Assembly: GCF_004217615.1 (NCBI RefSeq)
Contig: NZ_SHLD01000001.1
Location: forward strand, 4,340,001-4,404,000
Reading direction: 5' to 3'
Source: Micromonospora kangleipakensis
Lineage (GTDB): Bacteria > Actinomycetota > Actinomycetes > Mycobacteriales > Micromonosporaceae
Length of the DNA: 64,000 nt
Shown here: in pieces, positions 63,385 through 64,000 of the stretch
How positions within the stretch are numbered: position 1 is the first letter of the stretch
Layout: each line of letters opens with the position of its first letter
Position numbers and translations under genes: made by a program
Notes under the pieces: generated by a model
The model's database searches: none
What the model was told of the DNA's origin: nothing
The model's input: the letters and a program-made list of their open reading frames with translations, nothing else

Positions 63385-64000
63385 GGACGCACCTCGTAGA
63401 TGATGACCACGGGAACCGGGACCCGAGCCCCGGTGGAGTCGGTCCCGTCGACGTACTCGGTGTGCACGACGCGCCCGTGGTAGCGGCGGATCAGGACCAT
63501 CAACCGCTCGGAGAAGAATGCCGAGCGTCCGGCGGAGAATGAATCCCAGACGACGTACTGCAGATCGTTGTGGCGTAGCCACCAGTCGGGGTTGGGCAGC
63601 GGCGCGTACGACGGGTTGCGCCGCAGCGGGTTCGGGCTGACCGAGAGCCCGTAGCTGCGGCGGTGGCCGTAGTACTGGATGATGTTGGCCATCGACGGGC
63701 CGAGGGTGAGCACGACCGAACCCTCCGGCGTGTTCGCTGCCAGCCACCGGCCGGCCTCCCGGCCCCCCGGCACTCCGCCCGACCCGGCGAGGAAGGTGGC
63801 GTTGTCGGCCCGGTTGACCGCGTTCCAGCTGGGGACGAGCAGGCTCAGGGTGACCACCGCGATCACCACGGTCCGCGCCGCCCGTACCGCCTTCGACGGC
63901 TCGGCGTCCGGTGACCGGACGGCCCGGCGGAGCAGACGGCCGATCCGTTGGGGTACCGGTAGCGCGGTCAGCGCCCGCGCGGCGAGCACCGCGACGGGCG
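63381..64000 (-). CDS. Polytopic glycosyltransferase-like membrane protein, C-terminal part, cut by window end
   Basis: At least 206 residues; the frame is open to the window edge. It has a TM helix ([19 protein letters not shown]) and an exported C-terminal domain ([51 protein letters not shown]). This is the common C-terminus of GT-C/GT39-like membrane glycosyltransferases in actinobacteria. The N-terminal catalytic part is outside the window. The stop overlaps the phosphoesterase start, so it is translationally coupled and likely first of the visible genes in the run. Confidence 0.65.
   Translation of the reverse strand, partial: PVAVLAARALTALPVPQRIGRLLRRAVRSPDAEPSKAVRAARTVVIAVVTLSLLVPSWNAVNRADNATFLAGSGGVPGGREAGRWLAANTPEGSVVLTLGPSMANIIQYYGHRRSYGLSVSPNPLRRNPSYAPLPNPDWWLRHNDLQYVVWDSFSAGRSAFFSERLMVLIRRYHGRVVHTEYVDGTDSTGARVPVPVVIIYEVRP

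Overview
The window is chromosomal DNA from a very GC-rich actinomycete, most likely Micromonosporaceae (Micromonospora-like). The signs are a strongly G/C-biased third codon position, a six-gene-type Mce locus with trailing Mce-associated proteins, a mycothiol-type nitroreductase relative and a mycothiol-dependent isomerase relic, a class F sortase, DUF2267 proteins, and many GTG starts with GGAGG-type ribosome sites. No tRNA, rRNA, CRISPR array, insertion sequence or integrase was recognised. Organism and functions are inferred from sequence reading alone.

Layout. 0-3 kb: 3' end of an Mce lipid-import operon (two Mce proteins, two Mce-associated membrane proteins). 3-7 kb: a transmembrane Ser/Thr kinase, a membrane protein with nine Thr-containing 9-residue repeats, and a mechanosensitive-channel-like protein with six Thr-Gln-Pro-Val repeats. 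7-12.7 kb: MFS transporter, transketolase, two DUF2267 proteins flanking an ATP-dependent DNA ligase, and a maleylpyruvate-isomerase-family relic. 12.7-21.3 kb: a coherent sugar-acid catabolic operon (GntR regulator, ABC importer, galactonate dehydratase, KDPG-type aldolase, KDG kinase, mannonate/gluconate-type dehydratase, gluconokinase) closed by a strong terminator.

21.3-32.2 kb: mixed genes, including a YchJ-like protein, a histone-H1-like protein, an Rv2466c-like oxidoreductase lacking its second active-site cysteine, a fused polysaccharide deacetylase/GT2 synthase beside a GH6 lipoprotein, CorA, and a class F sortase next to a secreted protein with an LPXTG-like tail. 32.8-40.5 kb: a glycolate/glyoxylate module (malate synthase, glcDEF, glycolate/lactate permease). 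Glycolate would be imported, oxidised by GlcDEF and condensed with acetyl-CoA to malate; no isocitrate lyase is present here.

40.5-50.6 kb holds two acyl-CoA synthetases, an ArsR-SRPBCC regulator with paired operator-like repeats, a GAF-LuxR regulator, and an unusual density of disrupted genes (ankyrin protein, second acyl-CoA synthetase, hypothetical, SMI1/KNR4-like, internally deleted GNAT, 5'-truncated methyltransferase). Several single-base shifts fall in short G or C runs, so sequencing indels must be separated from real decay. 50.6-55.2 kb: MFS transporter, DUF1152, Gfo/Idh/MocA, and a lone lycopene cyclase.

55.2-64 kb: a minus-strand run of extracytoplasmic genes that looks like one transcription unit: a polytopic glycosyltransferase-like protein (cut by the window edge), a secreted phospholipase C-type phosphoesterase, a two-part membrane protein carrying a GH99/GH71-like domain, a secreted beta-helix protein and a secreted metallophosphatase with four FN3 modules. 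The last two share a C- or N-terminal DNRLRE-type domain. This set is the best candidate here for an undescribed cell-surface or exopolysaccharide system.
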